From assembly GCA_934446135.1 (NCBI GenBank), contig CAKSDT010000016.1, positions 1-23,078 of the forward strand: DNA of 23,078 bases, in the 5' to 3' direction. A program made the position numbers and the translations under genes. Shown here one piece after another: positions 7,901-15,824 of the stretch. The DNA comes from an uncultured Clostridia bacterium. GTDB lineage: Bacteria; Bacillota; Clostridia; RGIG6154. Positions within the stretch are counted from its first letter, which is position 1; each line of letters begins with the position of its first letter. The notes beneath the pieces were generated by a model that searched no databases, had not been told where the DNA came from, and saw only the letters and a list, made by a program, of their open reading frames with translations.

Positions 7901-8917
7901 ATGAAATTCTCTGTTGGATATCAAATGTGCGAAAATGATGAATTTATTAATAAAATTATTGAATTTAAAAACGAAGTGGAAGAAGTATATTTTTCGTGGG
8001 GAGATTTTGCAAACGGCAGAAATTTGCAGACATTACAACAAAACTTTACTCCCTGGGAAGCCATGGAAAAACAAATTGCCGACTTAAAAAAACTTCACGA
8101 AAACGGAATAAAGTTTAACTTGCTTTTTAACGGAAACTGTTACGGAAGGGACAGTTTATCACGCTCATTTTATAATAAAATAGGTGATACCGTTCAATAT
8201 GTTTCTGAAAAATTTGTTTTGACATCAATTACAACTACATCGCCTCTTATTGCAAAGTTTATTAAGGATAATTTTTCAGGCATTAAAACAAGGGCATCCG
8301 TTAATATGGAAATAGGAACTGTTCAAGGTATGGATTATCTTGCCGGATACTTCGACGGATATTATGTAAAACGGGAATACAACAGAAATTTTTATGTTAT
8401 AAAAACACTTAAAAATTGGTGTGATGAGAATAATAAGACGCTTCATATATTAGCGAACAGCGGTTGCCTTAATTATTGTTCTGCTCACACATTTCATGAT
8501 AATTTAGTGGCTCACGAGAGTGAAATATCAAAGATGGATAATTGCTACGAATTTTCAGGGATCTGTCATGAATACCTTAAAAATCATGAAAAAATGATAT
8601 CGCTTGTAAGAGATACAAACTATATCAGACCTGAAGATATTGATTTATATGAACCTTATTTCAGTTCGGTAAAACTTGCAACAAGGGTTTCGAACAGACC
8701 GCTTTATATACTTGAAAGTTATATAAAAAGAAAGTGTGCAGGCAATGTCCTTGAAATTCTGGAACCCAATCATGCCGGAAGGGTTTACCCGTATGTAATT
8801 GATAATCAAAAACTTAATAACAGTTATCTTTATTGCACACATAACTGTCTAAACTGTGATAAATGCAAACAAAACTATGAAAATGCACTGGTAAATCTGG
8901 AACAGTTGTATCAATGA
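7901..8917 (+). CDS. Peptidase U32-like protein with C-terminal Cys cluster
   Basis: A 338-residue soluble protein that looks like the TIM-barrel U32 'collagenase-like' superfamily (COG0826 type). In that superfamily, members such as RlhA, UbiU/V and TrhP often carry Fe-S clusters and modify RNA or cofactors, not cleave peptides. Supporting signs are the barrel-like start (KFSVGYQM...EVYFSW), SVNMEIGTVQ in mid-protein, and SGCLNYCSAHTFHDN (C189, C193), similar to the U32 Cys/His signature. Four more Cys cluster near the C-terminus (C312, C316, C319, C322; CxxxCxxCxxC). ATG 7901 is chosen for its GAGGGTGAT ribosome binding site; an upstream ATG (7868) has none. The last codon overlaps the next gene (ATGA). 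The exact function is unknown, and pairing with a radical SAM gene suggests modification or redox chemistry. Confidence 0.65.
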   Translation: MKFSVGYQMCENDEFINKIIEFKNEVEEVYFSWGDFANGRNLQTLQQNFTPWEAMEKQIADLKKLHENGIKFNLLFNGNCYGRDSLSRSFYNKIGDTVQYVSEKFVLTSITTTSPLIAKFIKDNFSGIKTRASVNMEIGTVQGMDYLAGYFDGYYVKREYNRNFYVIKTLKNWCDENNKTLHILANSGCLNYCSAHTFHDNLVAHESEISKMDNCYEFSGICHEYLKNHEKMISLVRDTNYIRPEDIDLYEPYFSSVKLATRVSNRPLYILESYIKRKCAGNVLEILEPNHAGRVYPYVIDNQKLNNSYLYCTHNCLNCDKCKQNYENALVNLEQLYQ

Positions 8918-9912
8918 ATAATTTATTGAAGAAATTGTATGTCGAGCCGTCATCTTTGTGCAATCTTAATTGCAAAATGTGTTTTAGAAACGGTTGGATT
9001 AATGAAAAACGGGAACTGATGTCAGATGTAATATGGAAAAGCGTTTTATGTTCAATTCCGTATTGCAGAGATCTTGAAACTGTTATGTTTGCCGGAATGG
9101 GAGAACCTCTTACGCATCCTGGAATATTTAATATGATTAAAAGTGTGGCAAAGTTAGGCGTAAGAACCCATTTGCTTACAAACGGCACTATGCTTGACCG
9201 GAATTGTACGGATGAACTTATCGACAGCGGTCTTGATATGCTTTGGGTTTCGGTTGACGGTTTTTCAAGAGAAAGTTATGAAAAAATACAGATAGGTTCA
9301 CGGTATGATTTGATATTGGAAAATTTAAAATATTTCTCGTCCCGCAAGGGAAGGTGCAAACTCGGGATCACATTTGTTATTATGAGAGAAAATGAGAGCG
9401 AACTGTATAAAATAAACAATTTTTCCGATATGACGGGTGCCGATGAGATTAATTTGAGTTATGCTATACCGTCGTTTCCGATTAAAGCAAGAAATAGCCT
9501 TTATGACAGCAAAATACCTGTCGGAAAAATGAAAAGGTTGGGCAATGATATTGAGAAGAGAAAACTTAACTGTTGTCCGTTTGTTGACGAGGGTGTGTCA
9601 TTTGTAAAATCAAACGGCGATGTATGCCCATGTATGCAACTTTTACACAGTTCATATACATATTTGTTTGAGGAAAAGAGAAAGGTTTTGTCTTGCAGTT
9701 TTGGCAATGTTTCAGAAAATTTACTTAACGATATCTGGCAAAGCGAAACATATGATGCTTTCAGAAAAAGAGTATATAATTTTGAATTTCCAGACTGCAC
9801 ACTGTGTGACGGCTGCGACGACAGGCTGGAAAATAAAAAAGACTGTATGTTTAATACCTTTCCTACCTGCGGTGCCTGTCTGTGGGCACAGGGGGCGGCA
9901 AGGTGTCCATAA
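8914..9912 (+). CDS. Radical SAM/SPASM-domain protein
   Basis: A 332-residue radical SAM enzyme. CNLNCKMC (C16, C20, C23) is the CxxxCxxC motif that binds the S-adenosylmethionine [4Fe-4S] cluster. MFAGMGEPLTHP is the GGE-like motif and LLTNGT the following strand. The C-terminal third is a SPASM-type auxiliary-cluster domain with many Cys: CCPF, GDVCPCMQ, CTLCDGCDD, CMFN, and the ending CGACLWAQGAARCP. The tail resembles maturases proposed for tungsten-cofactor oxidoreductases, but no such oxidoreductase gene is present here. I infer peptide, protein or cofactor maturation. Its start overlaps the previous stop as ATGA, implying translational coupling with the U32-like protein. The partner substrate may be one of the three Fe-S paralogs encoded downstream. 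Confidence 0.85.
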   Translation: MNNLLKKLYVEPSSLCNLNCKMCFRNGWINEKRELMSDVIWKSVLCSIPYCRDLETVMFAGMGEPLTHPGIFNMIKSVAKLGVRTHLLTNGTMLDRNCTDELIDSGLDMLWVSVDGFSRESYEKIQIGSRYDLILENLKYFSSRKGRCKLGITFVIMRENESELYKINNFSDMTGADEINLSYAIPSFPIKARNSLYDSKIPVGKMKRLGNDIEKRKLNCCPFVDEGVSFVKSNGDVCPCMQLLHSSYTYLFEEKRKVLSCSFGNVSENLLNDIWQSETYDAFRKRVYNFEFPDCTLCDGCDDRLENKKDCMFNTFPTCGACLWAQGAARCP

Positions 9913-9934
9913 AGCAAGAAAGGATTGTGGTTAA

Positions 9935-11014
9935 ATGCTTACAAGCGAAATGATTAAAAAGGCAGCACTTGCTGCAGGGGCTGACAAGTGCGGAATTGCA
10001 CCTATGTCACGCTTTGACGGTGCACCTGATGAGATGAATCCGCAGTTTTTGTTTCCCGAGGCAAAAAGTTGTATCGGATTTGTTTTCAGAATACCCAGAG
10101 GTGTTCAGAGAGGAATTGAGGAAGGCACACAGTTTTATCAGTATCCGTCAATGGCATACGGTGGAATTAATGAGATATTTGCCCCGGCTGTTTTGTATCA
10201 GGTTGGCAAAGTGATTGAGGATGAAGGATACGAAGCATTTGTTTACAGAAATACCGGTGCGAGGGGTGTTGTTTCTGATATGGACGGAAGTCCGGGAAAT
10301 ACGCTTTCTCCGGAAGAACAGATTGAAGTAAATGAAAATGCTAAAACATCAACCGCCCATCACAGAAGTGTGCAGTTTACCCGTCCGGCGAGAGAAGGCG
10401 GTGTTGCACCCGATTTACAGTTTCAGTTCAGAATTGCCGCTGTTGCATGCGGACTGGGCGAAATCGGCTGGAGCAAAATGCTCTTAACCCCTGAGTTCGG
10501 ACCTCTTCAGAGAGTTGCGTTTATTTTTACGGACGCAGAACTTGAATATGACGAAATGTATTCGGGAAAACCGCTTTGCCGCAGATGCGGTGCGTGTGTA
10601 AGAGAATGTCCCGGATCCTGCATACCTGCAATAAATTCAGGTAAGACAGTAAGGGTAGATTTGGACGGTAAGATTTTGGAATGGGGCGACATTGATATGT
10701 GGCGTTGTTATGCCTTTTATACCCATGCAGGCCGGTATTATAATCCTTTTGTACCCAAAGAAGTATGGGATAAAAATGAAAACGGTGCACTTGACCTTAT
10801 GGAGGGTGTAACAAATGTTGCAGATGAACACGAAATTATGAAAGTTTACACCGCACTTCAAAAGTATTTTCCAAGTTGGGTAGGATATAATATGGCAAAA
10901 TGCGGCGGATGTATCAGGGCGTGTGTGTCGATTTTGGAAAAAAAGGGAGGTTGTATGGAAGGAAGGTTTAAAGAACCGCTCCGTACAAAAAAAGCATGGA
11001 AGTTGGATAGATAA
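9935..11014 (+). CDS. 4Fe-4S double-cluster protein, epoxyqueuosine reductase/RdhA-like (paralog 1)
   Basis: A 359-residue soluble protein and the longest of three tandem paralogs. The N-terminal region (KAALAAGADKCGIAP; FVFRIPRGVQRGIEEGTQFY) and CGLGEIGWSKMLLTPEFGPL resemble the COG1600 fold shared by QueG and reductive dehalogenases, which bind cobalamin. A ferredoxin-like motif CxxCxxCxxxCP (C215, C218, C221, C225) is followed, after an insertion of about 15 residues relative to its paralogs, by WRC (256-258). A second Cys set, CGGCIRAC (C323, C326, C330), lies near the C-terminus. The QueG catalytic signature and a Tat signal are absent, so it is probably neither a classic QueG nor an exported dehalogenase. 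It likely acts as a cytoplasmic electron-transfer or reductase subunit; cobalamin use is unproven. Confidence 0.75.
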   Translation: MLTSEMIKKAALAAGADKCGIAPMSRFDGAPDEMNPQFLFPEAKSCIGFVFRIPRGVQRGIEEGTQFYQYPSMAYGGINEIFAPAVLYQVGKVIEDEGYEAFVYRNTGARGVVSDMDGSPGNTLSPEEQIEVNENAKTSTAHHRSVQFTRPAREGGVAPDLQFQFRIAAVACGLGEIGWSKMLLTPEFGPLQRVAFIFTDAELEYDEMYSGKPLCRRCGACVRECPGSCIPAINSGKTVRVDLDGKILEWGDIDMWRCYAFYTHAGRYYNPFVPKEVWDKNENGALDLMEGVTNVADEHEIMKVYTALQKYFPSWVGYNMAKCGGCIRACVSILEKKGGCMEGRFKEPLRTKKAWKLDR

Positions 11015-11060
11015 GACAGTACAAAGTTGTAAATACAAAATTTAAGAGAGGCTCCTTAAG

Positions 11061-11561
11061 ATGAATTACATAGGGCAATTGGTGGGAATTGCGGCAATTA
11101 TTGTTTCACTTTTTATTTACATACAGCCAAACCGCTACAGGATGGTGTTTCTGAAACTTGTTACAGATTTTTTGTGGGTTTTGCACCATGTATCAATATT
11201 CAGTTATACGGCGGTGGCTACAACCGGGATTGCAATATTTCGTGAAATTGTTTTTCTTCCCGAAAGAAAATCCAAATATAACAATGTAATTTTGTTTGTG
11301 TTTTCAGTGCTTTTCGTGGCGGCTGCTATATTTACATGGAAAGACGGTTTCAGCGTATTTCCAGCAATAGCATCGGTTTTGTCAACTGTGGCATTTGGAA
11401 GTAATAAAGTCAGACTCATTCGTATTTTTGCCTTTATGTCCTCTGTTTGTATGTTCATTTACGGAATACATTATTTCTCAATACCGACTATGATAAATGA
11501 AGTTTTAGTTGAAAGTTCGATAATTATTTCATTTGCACGGGAACGAAAAATGAAAGGGTGA
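11061..11561 (+). CDS. YgjV-family inner membrane protein
   Basis: A 166-residue, highly hydrophobic protein with about five to six predicted membrane segments. Its start MNYIGQLVGIAAIIVSLFIY, the following IQPNRYRMVFLKLVTDFLW with its histidine pair, and a positively charged C-terminus match the YgjV family of small bacterial membrane proteins with unknown function. A GAGAGG site precedes the ATG at a slightly long distance. It lies between the first and second Fe-S paralogs, and its stop is 4 bases from the next start. It is thus part of the operon and may anchor or feed electrons or substrate to the Fe-S proteins, which is inference only. Confidence 0.75.
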   Translation: MNYIGQLVGIAAIIVSLFIYIQPNRYRMVFLKLVTDFLWVLHHVSIFSYTAVATTGIAIFREIVFLPERKSKYNNVILFVFSVLFVAAAIFTWKDGFSVFPAIASVLSTVAFGSNKVRLIRIFAFMSSVCMFIYGIHYFSIPTMINEVLVESSIIISFARERKMKG

Positions 11562-11565
11562 GTTT

Positions 11566-12456
11566 ATGCTCAATGCGAAAATAATAAAAGAAAAAGCAAA
11601 AGAACTTGGTGCAACCGTTTGTGCTATAGGAAAAATCTATAAAGATGATGATATTCAGCGTGATCCTATAATGATACTTCCTAACGCAAAATGTATAATC
11701 GGTTTTGGCTTTGCAGTGCCAAAAGGAATATACAAGGCAATGGAAAACGGAAATCAGCAATATACATATACAACTCTCGGCGTAAAATATTTTGATGAGG
11801 AAATGGCTGAAATATTCCTTCTAAAAATTGGAGCGATGATAGAAAATGAGGGATATGACGCATGCCTGCAAAAAGCGATACCGAACTTGAGAGTAAAAGG
11901 TGACAAAACTACAAACCCGGAGGTTGTAGACACATATGAACTCATTTCCGATCCTGTTGAACAAGGAAAACCTGCACCCGATGTTATAATTGATTTTGGC
12001 AAGGCGGCAAAAGTGTGCGGTCTTGGACAGATGGGACTTAACGGAAAAATAATAAACAAAAAAAACGGTCCGTTCATTCGTTACTGCTTTATCATAACCG
12101 ATGCACCGCTTGAATGTGATGAACCTGTTTCGGAAGATATTTGTGACAAATGCGGCGAGTGCATTAAAGCCTGTCCCGGCAATGCAGTAAGCGAAAACGG
12201 TCTTGATACATGGCAGTGCAGCGTATATTACAAGGGTGCACATAAGTCAAACCCGTTTATGACGGATGAATTTCTGAAGGACAATCCAGAGAGAGAAGAT
12301 ATTGTGAACGGAAAGAAAAGGTTTGATGCTGAGTCGGCACGAAAGATTTATAAGGAAATGAACTTTTTGCCGAATACACAGTGGGGATATTCACCGTGTC
12401 TTTTCGGAATAAAATGTGATATTGCTTGTTACAAACACATTGTGGGGGAACTTTGA
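11566..12456 (+). CDS. 4Fe-4S protein, epoxyqueuosine reductase/RdhA-like (paralog 2)
   Basis: A 296-residue paralog of the proteins at 9935 and 12458. It shares IGFGFAVPKGIYKAMENG, CGLGQMGL, GPFIRYCFIITDAPLE, the ferredoxin-like CDKCGECIKACPGNA (C193, C196, C199, C203) and WQC (216-218) followed by VYYKGAHKSNPF. Its C-terminal Cys set differs: C278, C284 and C288 (CLFGIKCDIAC) instead of the CxxCxxxC of the other two, so the second cluster may be altered. AAAGGGTGAG forms the ribosome binding site and overlaps the YgjV stop. The next gene begins one base after this stop. No signal peptide or membrane segment is visible. The catalytic role is unknown. Confidence 0.72.
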   Translation: MLNAKIIKEKAKELGATVCAIGKIYKDDDIQRDPIMILPNAKCIIGFGFAVPKGIYKAMENGNQQYTYTTLGVKYFDEEMAEIFLLKIGAMIENEGYDACLQKAIPNLRVKGDKTTNPEVVDTYELISDPVEQGKPAPDVIIDFGKAAKVCGLGQMGLNGKIINKKNGPFIRYCFIITDAPLECDEPVSEDICDKCGECIKACPGNAVSENGLDTWQCSVYYKGAHKSNPFMTDEFLKDNPEREDIVNGKKRFDAESARKIYKEMNFLPNTQWGYSPCLFGIKCDIACYKHIVGEL

Positions 12457-12457
12457 T

Positions 12458-13393
12458 ATGAAAAATAAAATTATTGAAATTGCAAAACAAAACGGTGCCG
12501 ATGTTATAGGCTTTGCACCTGCAAAGCGTTTTGATAAAAGTGACGCAATATTTGAAATTATGCCCGAAACCAAAACTGTAATAGGGCTTGGATTCAGAAT
12601 TTTAAGGGGGATTTATCGCGGTATAGAAGAAGGCAGCACATATTATCAGTATACCACAATGGCGGTTGAAAATATGGAAGAAACCGTTATGCCTATGGCA
12701 CAACTTAAGGTTGCAATGGCAATTGAAGAAAACGGAAATCTTGCACTTCCGCAGAGAAAACATCAGCAAATAATGGCAGAGCCCGACAGCACAAATCCTG
12801 AAGTTGCGTATGATTCTGTGTATAGGAACAAGCCTCAGGAAATTCAAATGAATTTTTTAGATGCCGCCGTTAAATGCGGATTGGGAGAAAAAGGTTTTGA
12901 CAATGTCCTTTTAAATGACGATTTCGGTCCGATGATAAGGTATTGCTTTGTGTTGACGGATGCGGAATTTGAAGAAACACCATTATATGAACCTCACCTT
13001 TGTGATAAGTGCGGCAAGTGCAAGAATGCCTGTCCCGGCAATGCAATAGCGGATGACGGCAGCGTTTCTCCTTGGCAGTGTGCCGTATACTACAACGGTG
13101 CAAACGGTACAAAAAATCCGTTTATGCCTCCGGAGGCCTTCGCAGGTTTTGATAACAGACTTGAAATTATTGCAGGCGAAGCAAAGGTGACATACGAAAC
13201 TGCAAAGAAAATCTTGGATCACATATATTTCTATCCTCCGGCACAACACGCATATCAGTGTTCAATATGCGGAAGGGCGTGTGATGTGGCATGTTATATC
13301 CACTTGGAAGAAAAAGGTGTGTTGAAGAAAAAATTCAAAACACCGTTCAGGAAAAGGGAAGATTGGAAATTTGATATTAAAGACTTTGAGTAA
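12458..13393 (+). CDS. 4Fe-4S double-cluster protein, epoxyqueuosine reductase/RdhA-like (paralog 3)
   Basis: A 311-residue paralog of the two preceding Fe-S proteins, and the last gene of the operon. Conserved blocks are IGLGFRILRGIYRGIEEGST, CGLGEKGF, GPMIRYCFVLTDAEFE, the ferredoxin-like CDKCGKCKNACPGNA (C182, C185, C188, C192), WQC (206-208) followed by VYYNGANG, and CSICGRACDVAC (C268, C271, C275, C279) near the C-terminus. ATG 12458 is used because GGGGGAA lies 7 bases upstream; the open frame upstream overlaps paralog 2 and lacks similarity. A C-terminal FKTPFRKREDWKFD stretch matches the KEPLRTKKAWKLD end of paralog 1, so paralogs 1 and 3 share a tail that paralog 2 lacks. Confidence 0.75.
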   Translation: MKNKIIEIAKQNGADVIGFAPAKRFDKSDAIFEIMPETKTVIGLGFRILRGIYRGIEEGSTYYQYTTMAVENMEETVMPMAQLKVAMAIEENGNLALPQRKHQQIMAEPDSTNPEVAYDSVYRNKPQEIQMNFLDAAVKCGLGEKGFDNVLLNDDFGPMIRYCFVLTDAEFEETPLYEPHLCDKCGKCKNACPGNAIADDGSVSPWQCAVYYNGANGTKNPFMPPEAFAGFDNRLEIIAGEAKVTYETAKKILDHIYFYPPAQHAYQCSICGRACDVACYIHLEEKGVLKKKFKTPFRKREDWKFDIKDFE

Positions 13394-13433
13394 TTGGAAT
13401 ATAAATTGAGGTATTCACTTAAAACTAATGTAA

Positions 13434-13469
13434 CACAAAGGGCAGCCGTTTTTTTGGCTGCCCTTTGTG
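13434..13469. terminator. Strong hairpin between convergent genes, probable bidirectional terminator
   Basis: CACAAAGGGCAGCC (13434-13447) is perfectly complementary to GGCTGCCCTTTGTG (13456-13469), giving a 14-bp stem with a T-rich loop. It lies 40 bases after the Fe-S operon and 17 bases past the minus-strand stop of the DUF4367-type gene. A long T tract after the stem is lacking, so efficiency is uncertain. Confidence 0.75.
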
Positions 13470-13486
13470 CGAACATCTGAAGTTTA

Positions 13487-14272
13487 TTATTTGCTTAAAA
13501 TTTCTTCAGCCATGCTGATAAGTTCATCTGATGAAAGTTTACCGCTTATTTGTAATAACTGATATTGTATTTCGCCTTTTATCCAGGTAACCATCTGCAC
13601 ATTTTGGATTTTAATTTCGGGGGGAGCCATAACTGAAAACAATTTTACCGTTTGCTTCTGCCTTTTTATCGGCATCAGTCAATTTATAATCCGCAGGAAC
13701 ACTTTTGTTTGTGTAACTGTAATAGTAAATATCGGTATTATTTATAGTTTTTACAATATTTCCGTGTAATTCCATTTTTGAACTAAACTTATCCTGTGCA
13801 AATATTACGGTATCATCACCTTTTTCATAGTCAAATGATACTGACTTGAATTTTTCGACTGAATTGCCGTTTTCATCTGAGGGATTATTATTTATAATAC
13901 TGCCGTTTTTGAAAGTATAACCATTTTCAAAGGTGTCAATAAGAACAGGTTTATAGAATATATCCTTTGTAACCTGCTCAATAGTCGGGAGTGATTTGTA
14001 ATCAGGTGCAGATGATGACGAACTAAACCAACTCGATACAATCCCGCTTGCGGTAAATGCAGATATACCTAAAACGAGGGTTGCTGCAATTGCAATAAGT
14101 GATATTTTCTTTTTTGACTTCATAATAACAGACTTCCTTTCCGTATATGCGGAATCAAGTTTAGTGTTGACATTTTGTTTGATAGTCTTAATGTCAATAT
14201 CAAGCGGGGTGCAAAAATTATGATTTTTTTACCGACATTCAATTCTTCAAACAAGTCTTTTTTCTTATTCAT
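13487..14272 (-). pseudogene. DUF4367-type membrane-anchored protein, broken by two homopolymer frameshifts
   Basis: A minus-strand gene starts at ATG 14272 after a GAGG site (MNKKKDLFEELNVGK). It shifts frame in an A7 tract and continues as LDIDIKTIKQNVNTKLDSAY, then a membrane segment (ISLIAIAATLVLGISAF, about residues 55-75) and an extracellular region. It shifts again in a C6 run (G6 on the plus strand near 13619) into the tail VQMVTWIKGEIQYQLLQISG, then DELISMAEEILSK. One added A and one removed C restore a single frame of about 260 residues. The layout matches DUF4367-domain, anti-sigma-like sensors of Clostridia, although no sigma factor gene is adjacent. Two homopolymer indels suggest decay, phase-variable tracts or sequencing error. 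Confidence 0.75.
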
Positions 14273-14368
14273 AACATTTCCTCTTTTGAAAAAATATTTA
14301 TATAAACATTATAACATAAGTACACTGCCATATAGCACTTTTCTCTTGTTTTGTATATGAAAACCGTA

Positions 14369-14397
14369 TTGCGTTTTGAATATAATTGTGGTATACT
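14369..14397 (+). promoter_or_regulatory. Candidate sigma-A promoter of the NfeD-SPFH operon
   Basis: TTGCGT (14369-14374), a 17-base spacer, then TATACT (14392-14397). The AGGAGGG ribosome binding site at 14414-14420 follows, and the GTG start is at 14428. Confidence 0.55.
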
Positions 14398-14427
14398 GTG
14401 TATAGTTCAAAATAGGAGGGAAGTACA

Positions 14428-14874
14428 GTGGTAAATGCAGTTTTCTGGATTTTGGCGATTTTAGCATTTCTTATTTTGGAGGGAATTACAACTGCTTTGG
14501 TTAGCATTTGGTTTGCGGGAGGTTCCGTTGCCGCACTTTTGGCGATGTTTTGCGGGGCGGGAATGGAAATTCAAGCACTTGTTTTTCTGTTGGTTTCAGT
14601 ACTTTGCATAGTGTTTTTAAGAAAATTTGCAGTAAAAAGTACCCAGGGAAAGCAAACTAAAACCAATCTCGACAGAATTATAGGACAAAATGTAATTGTT
14701 ACTCAGTCTATTGACAATAATAAACGAGAGGGAACTGTTGTTATAAACGATATAGAATGGAAAGTTAAAAGTGAGAACGGTGAAACAATTCCGGCAGGTA
14801 AAACGGTTACTGTAGTCGGTGTTGAGGGAGTAAAATTAATTGTTAAAATTAAGGAGGAAGCGTTATGGGAGTAA
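14428..14874 (+). CDS. NfeD-family membrane protein (short form)
   Basis: A 148-residue protein with closely spaced hydrophobic segments at about 3-25 and 28-65, followed by a soluble beta-rich OB-fold domain (about 78-145; IIGQNVIVTQSI ... WKVKSENGETIPAG ... VVGVEGVKLIVK), as in short NfeD proteins lacking the ClpP-like protease domain. Such proteins partner with SPFH/stomatin-like proteins in membrane microdomains. The GTG start at 14428 is set by the AGGAGGG site 7 bases upstream. The 3' end overlaps the SPFH gene by 10 bases, so translation is probably coupled, consistent with the known NfeD-SPFH partnership. Confidence 0.9.
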   Translation: MVNAVFWILAILAFLILEGITTALVSIWFAGGSVAALLAMFCGAGMEIQALVFLLVSVLCIVFLRKFAVKSTQGKQTKTNLDRIIGQNVIVTQSIDNNKREGTVVINDIEWKVKSENGETIPAGKTVTVVGVEGVKLIVKIKEEALWE

Positions 14875-15761
14875 TATTGTTGATAATATTTGCAATTGTC
14901 GTGTTTATACTTGCTGCAAATATTAAAATCGTACCTCAGGCACATGCGTATATTATTGAAAGATTTGGCGGTTATCATATTACATGGAATGTGGGACTGC
15001 ACATAAAAACACCTTTTATTGACAGAATTGCAAAAAAGGTCAACTTGAAGGAAAGAGTCGTTGACTTTCCGCCTCAACCGGTAATAACTAAAGATAATGT
15101 TACAATGCAGATTGACACTGTTGTATATTTTCAGATAACAGATCCGAAATTATTCACATACGGCGTTGAACAACCGATGATGGCAATTGAAAACTTAACC
15201 GCAACAACGCTAAGAAATATTATAGGTGATTTGGAACTTGACGAAACATTGACATCAAGAGATACAGTAAACACAAAAATGCGTTCTATTCTTGACGATG
15301 CAACGGACCCATGGGGAATTAAAATCAACAGGGTGGAACTTAAAAATATCATTCCTCCAAAAGAAATTCAGAATGCAATGGAAAAACAGATGAAAGCAGA
15401 GCGTGAAAGAAGAGAATCTATTTTAAAGGCTGAAGGTGAGAAAAAGTCGGCGGTTCTTATTGCTGAGGGCGAGAAAGAGTCCGCAATTTTGCGTGCCGAA
15501 GCAGTAAAGGAAACTGCAATAAGAGAGGCAGAAGGTCAGGCACAGGCTATTTTGGCAGTTCAAACCGCTATAGCAGAAGGTATTAAAAAAATTAACGATG
15601 CCAACCCGTCAGACGCTTATGTTGCGATAAAAGCATTAGAGAGTTTTGAAAAGGCAGCAGACGGAAAAGCGACAAAAATTATCATTCCCTCAAAAATACA
15701 GGAAATCGCAGGACTTACGACATCAATAAAAGAACTTGTTTCGGATGAAAAGAAAAAATAG
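14865..15761 (+). CDS. SPFH/band 7 (stomatin/paraslipin-like) protein
   Basis: A 298-residue membrane scaffold protein. Residues 2-18 form an N-terminal membrane anchor. The SPFH/band 7 domain follows (about 20-180): VPQAHAYIIERFGGY, TKDNVTMQIDTVVYFQI and TLRNIIGDLELDETLTSRD. A long charged coiled coil (about 175-240) is rich in Ala, Glu and Lys with repeated AEGEK units, and a short C-terminal domain (KALESFEKAADGKATKIIIP) ends it. It resembles QmcA/paraslipin proteins that organise membrane microdomains or regulate membrane proteases. AAGGAGGAAG provides the ribosome binding site inside the NfeD gene. A strong terminator follows 4 bases after the stop. Confidence 0.92.
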   Translation: MGVILLIIFAIVVFILAANIKIVPQAHAYIIERFGGYHITWNVGLHIKTPFIDRIAKKVNLKERVVDFPPQPVITKDNVTMQIDTVVYFQITDPKLFTYGVEQPMMAIENLTATTLRNIIGDLELDETLTSRDTVNTKMRSILDDATDPWGIKINRVELKNIIPPKEIQNAMEKQMKAERERRESILKAEGEKKSAVLIAEGEKESAILRAEAVKETAIREAEGQAQAILAVQTAIAEGIKKINDANPSDAYVAIKALESFEKAADGKATKIIIPSKIQEIAGLTTSIKELVSDEKKK

Positions 15762-15764
15762 GTC

Positions 15765-15795
15765 AAAAAAGAGGGTGTAAATCATCCTCTTTTTT
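15765..15795 (+). terminator. Rho-independent terminator after the SPFH gene
   Basis: AAAAAAGAGGGTG (15765-15777) pairs with CATCCTCTTTTTT (15783-15795) with one G-T wobble and a 5-base loop. The right arm ends in a T6 run. Confidence 0.85.
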
Positions 15796-15824
15796 ATTAG
15801 AACAAAATTCCGAAAGGTGATATT

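Noticed and set aside
9620..9934. 104-residue frame overlapping the radical SAM gene
   Set aside because: It is an out-of-frame shadow of the well-supported SPASM protein and has no family features.
9935..11014. Naming the three Fe-S paralogs QueG (epoxyqueuosine reductase)
   Set aside because: The overall fold looks related, but the QueG catalytic signature is not visible, and three tandem copies in an AraC-regulated operon do not fit tRNA modification.
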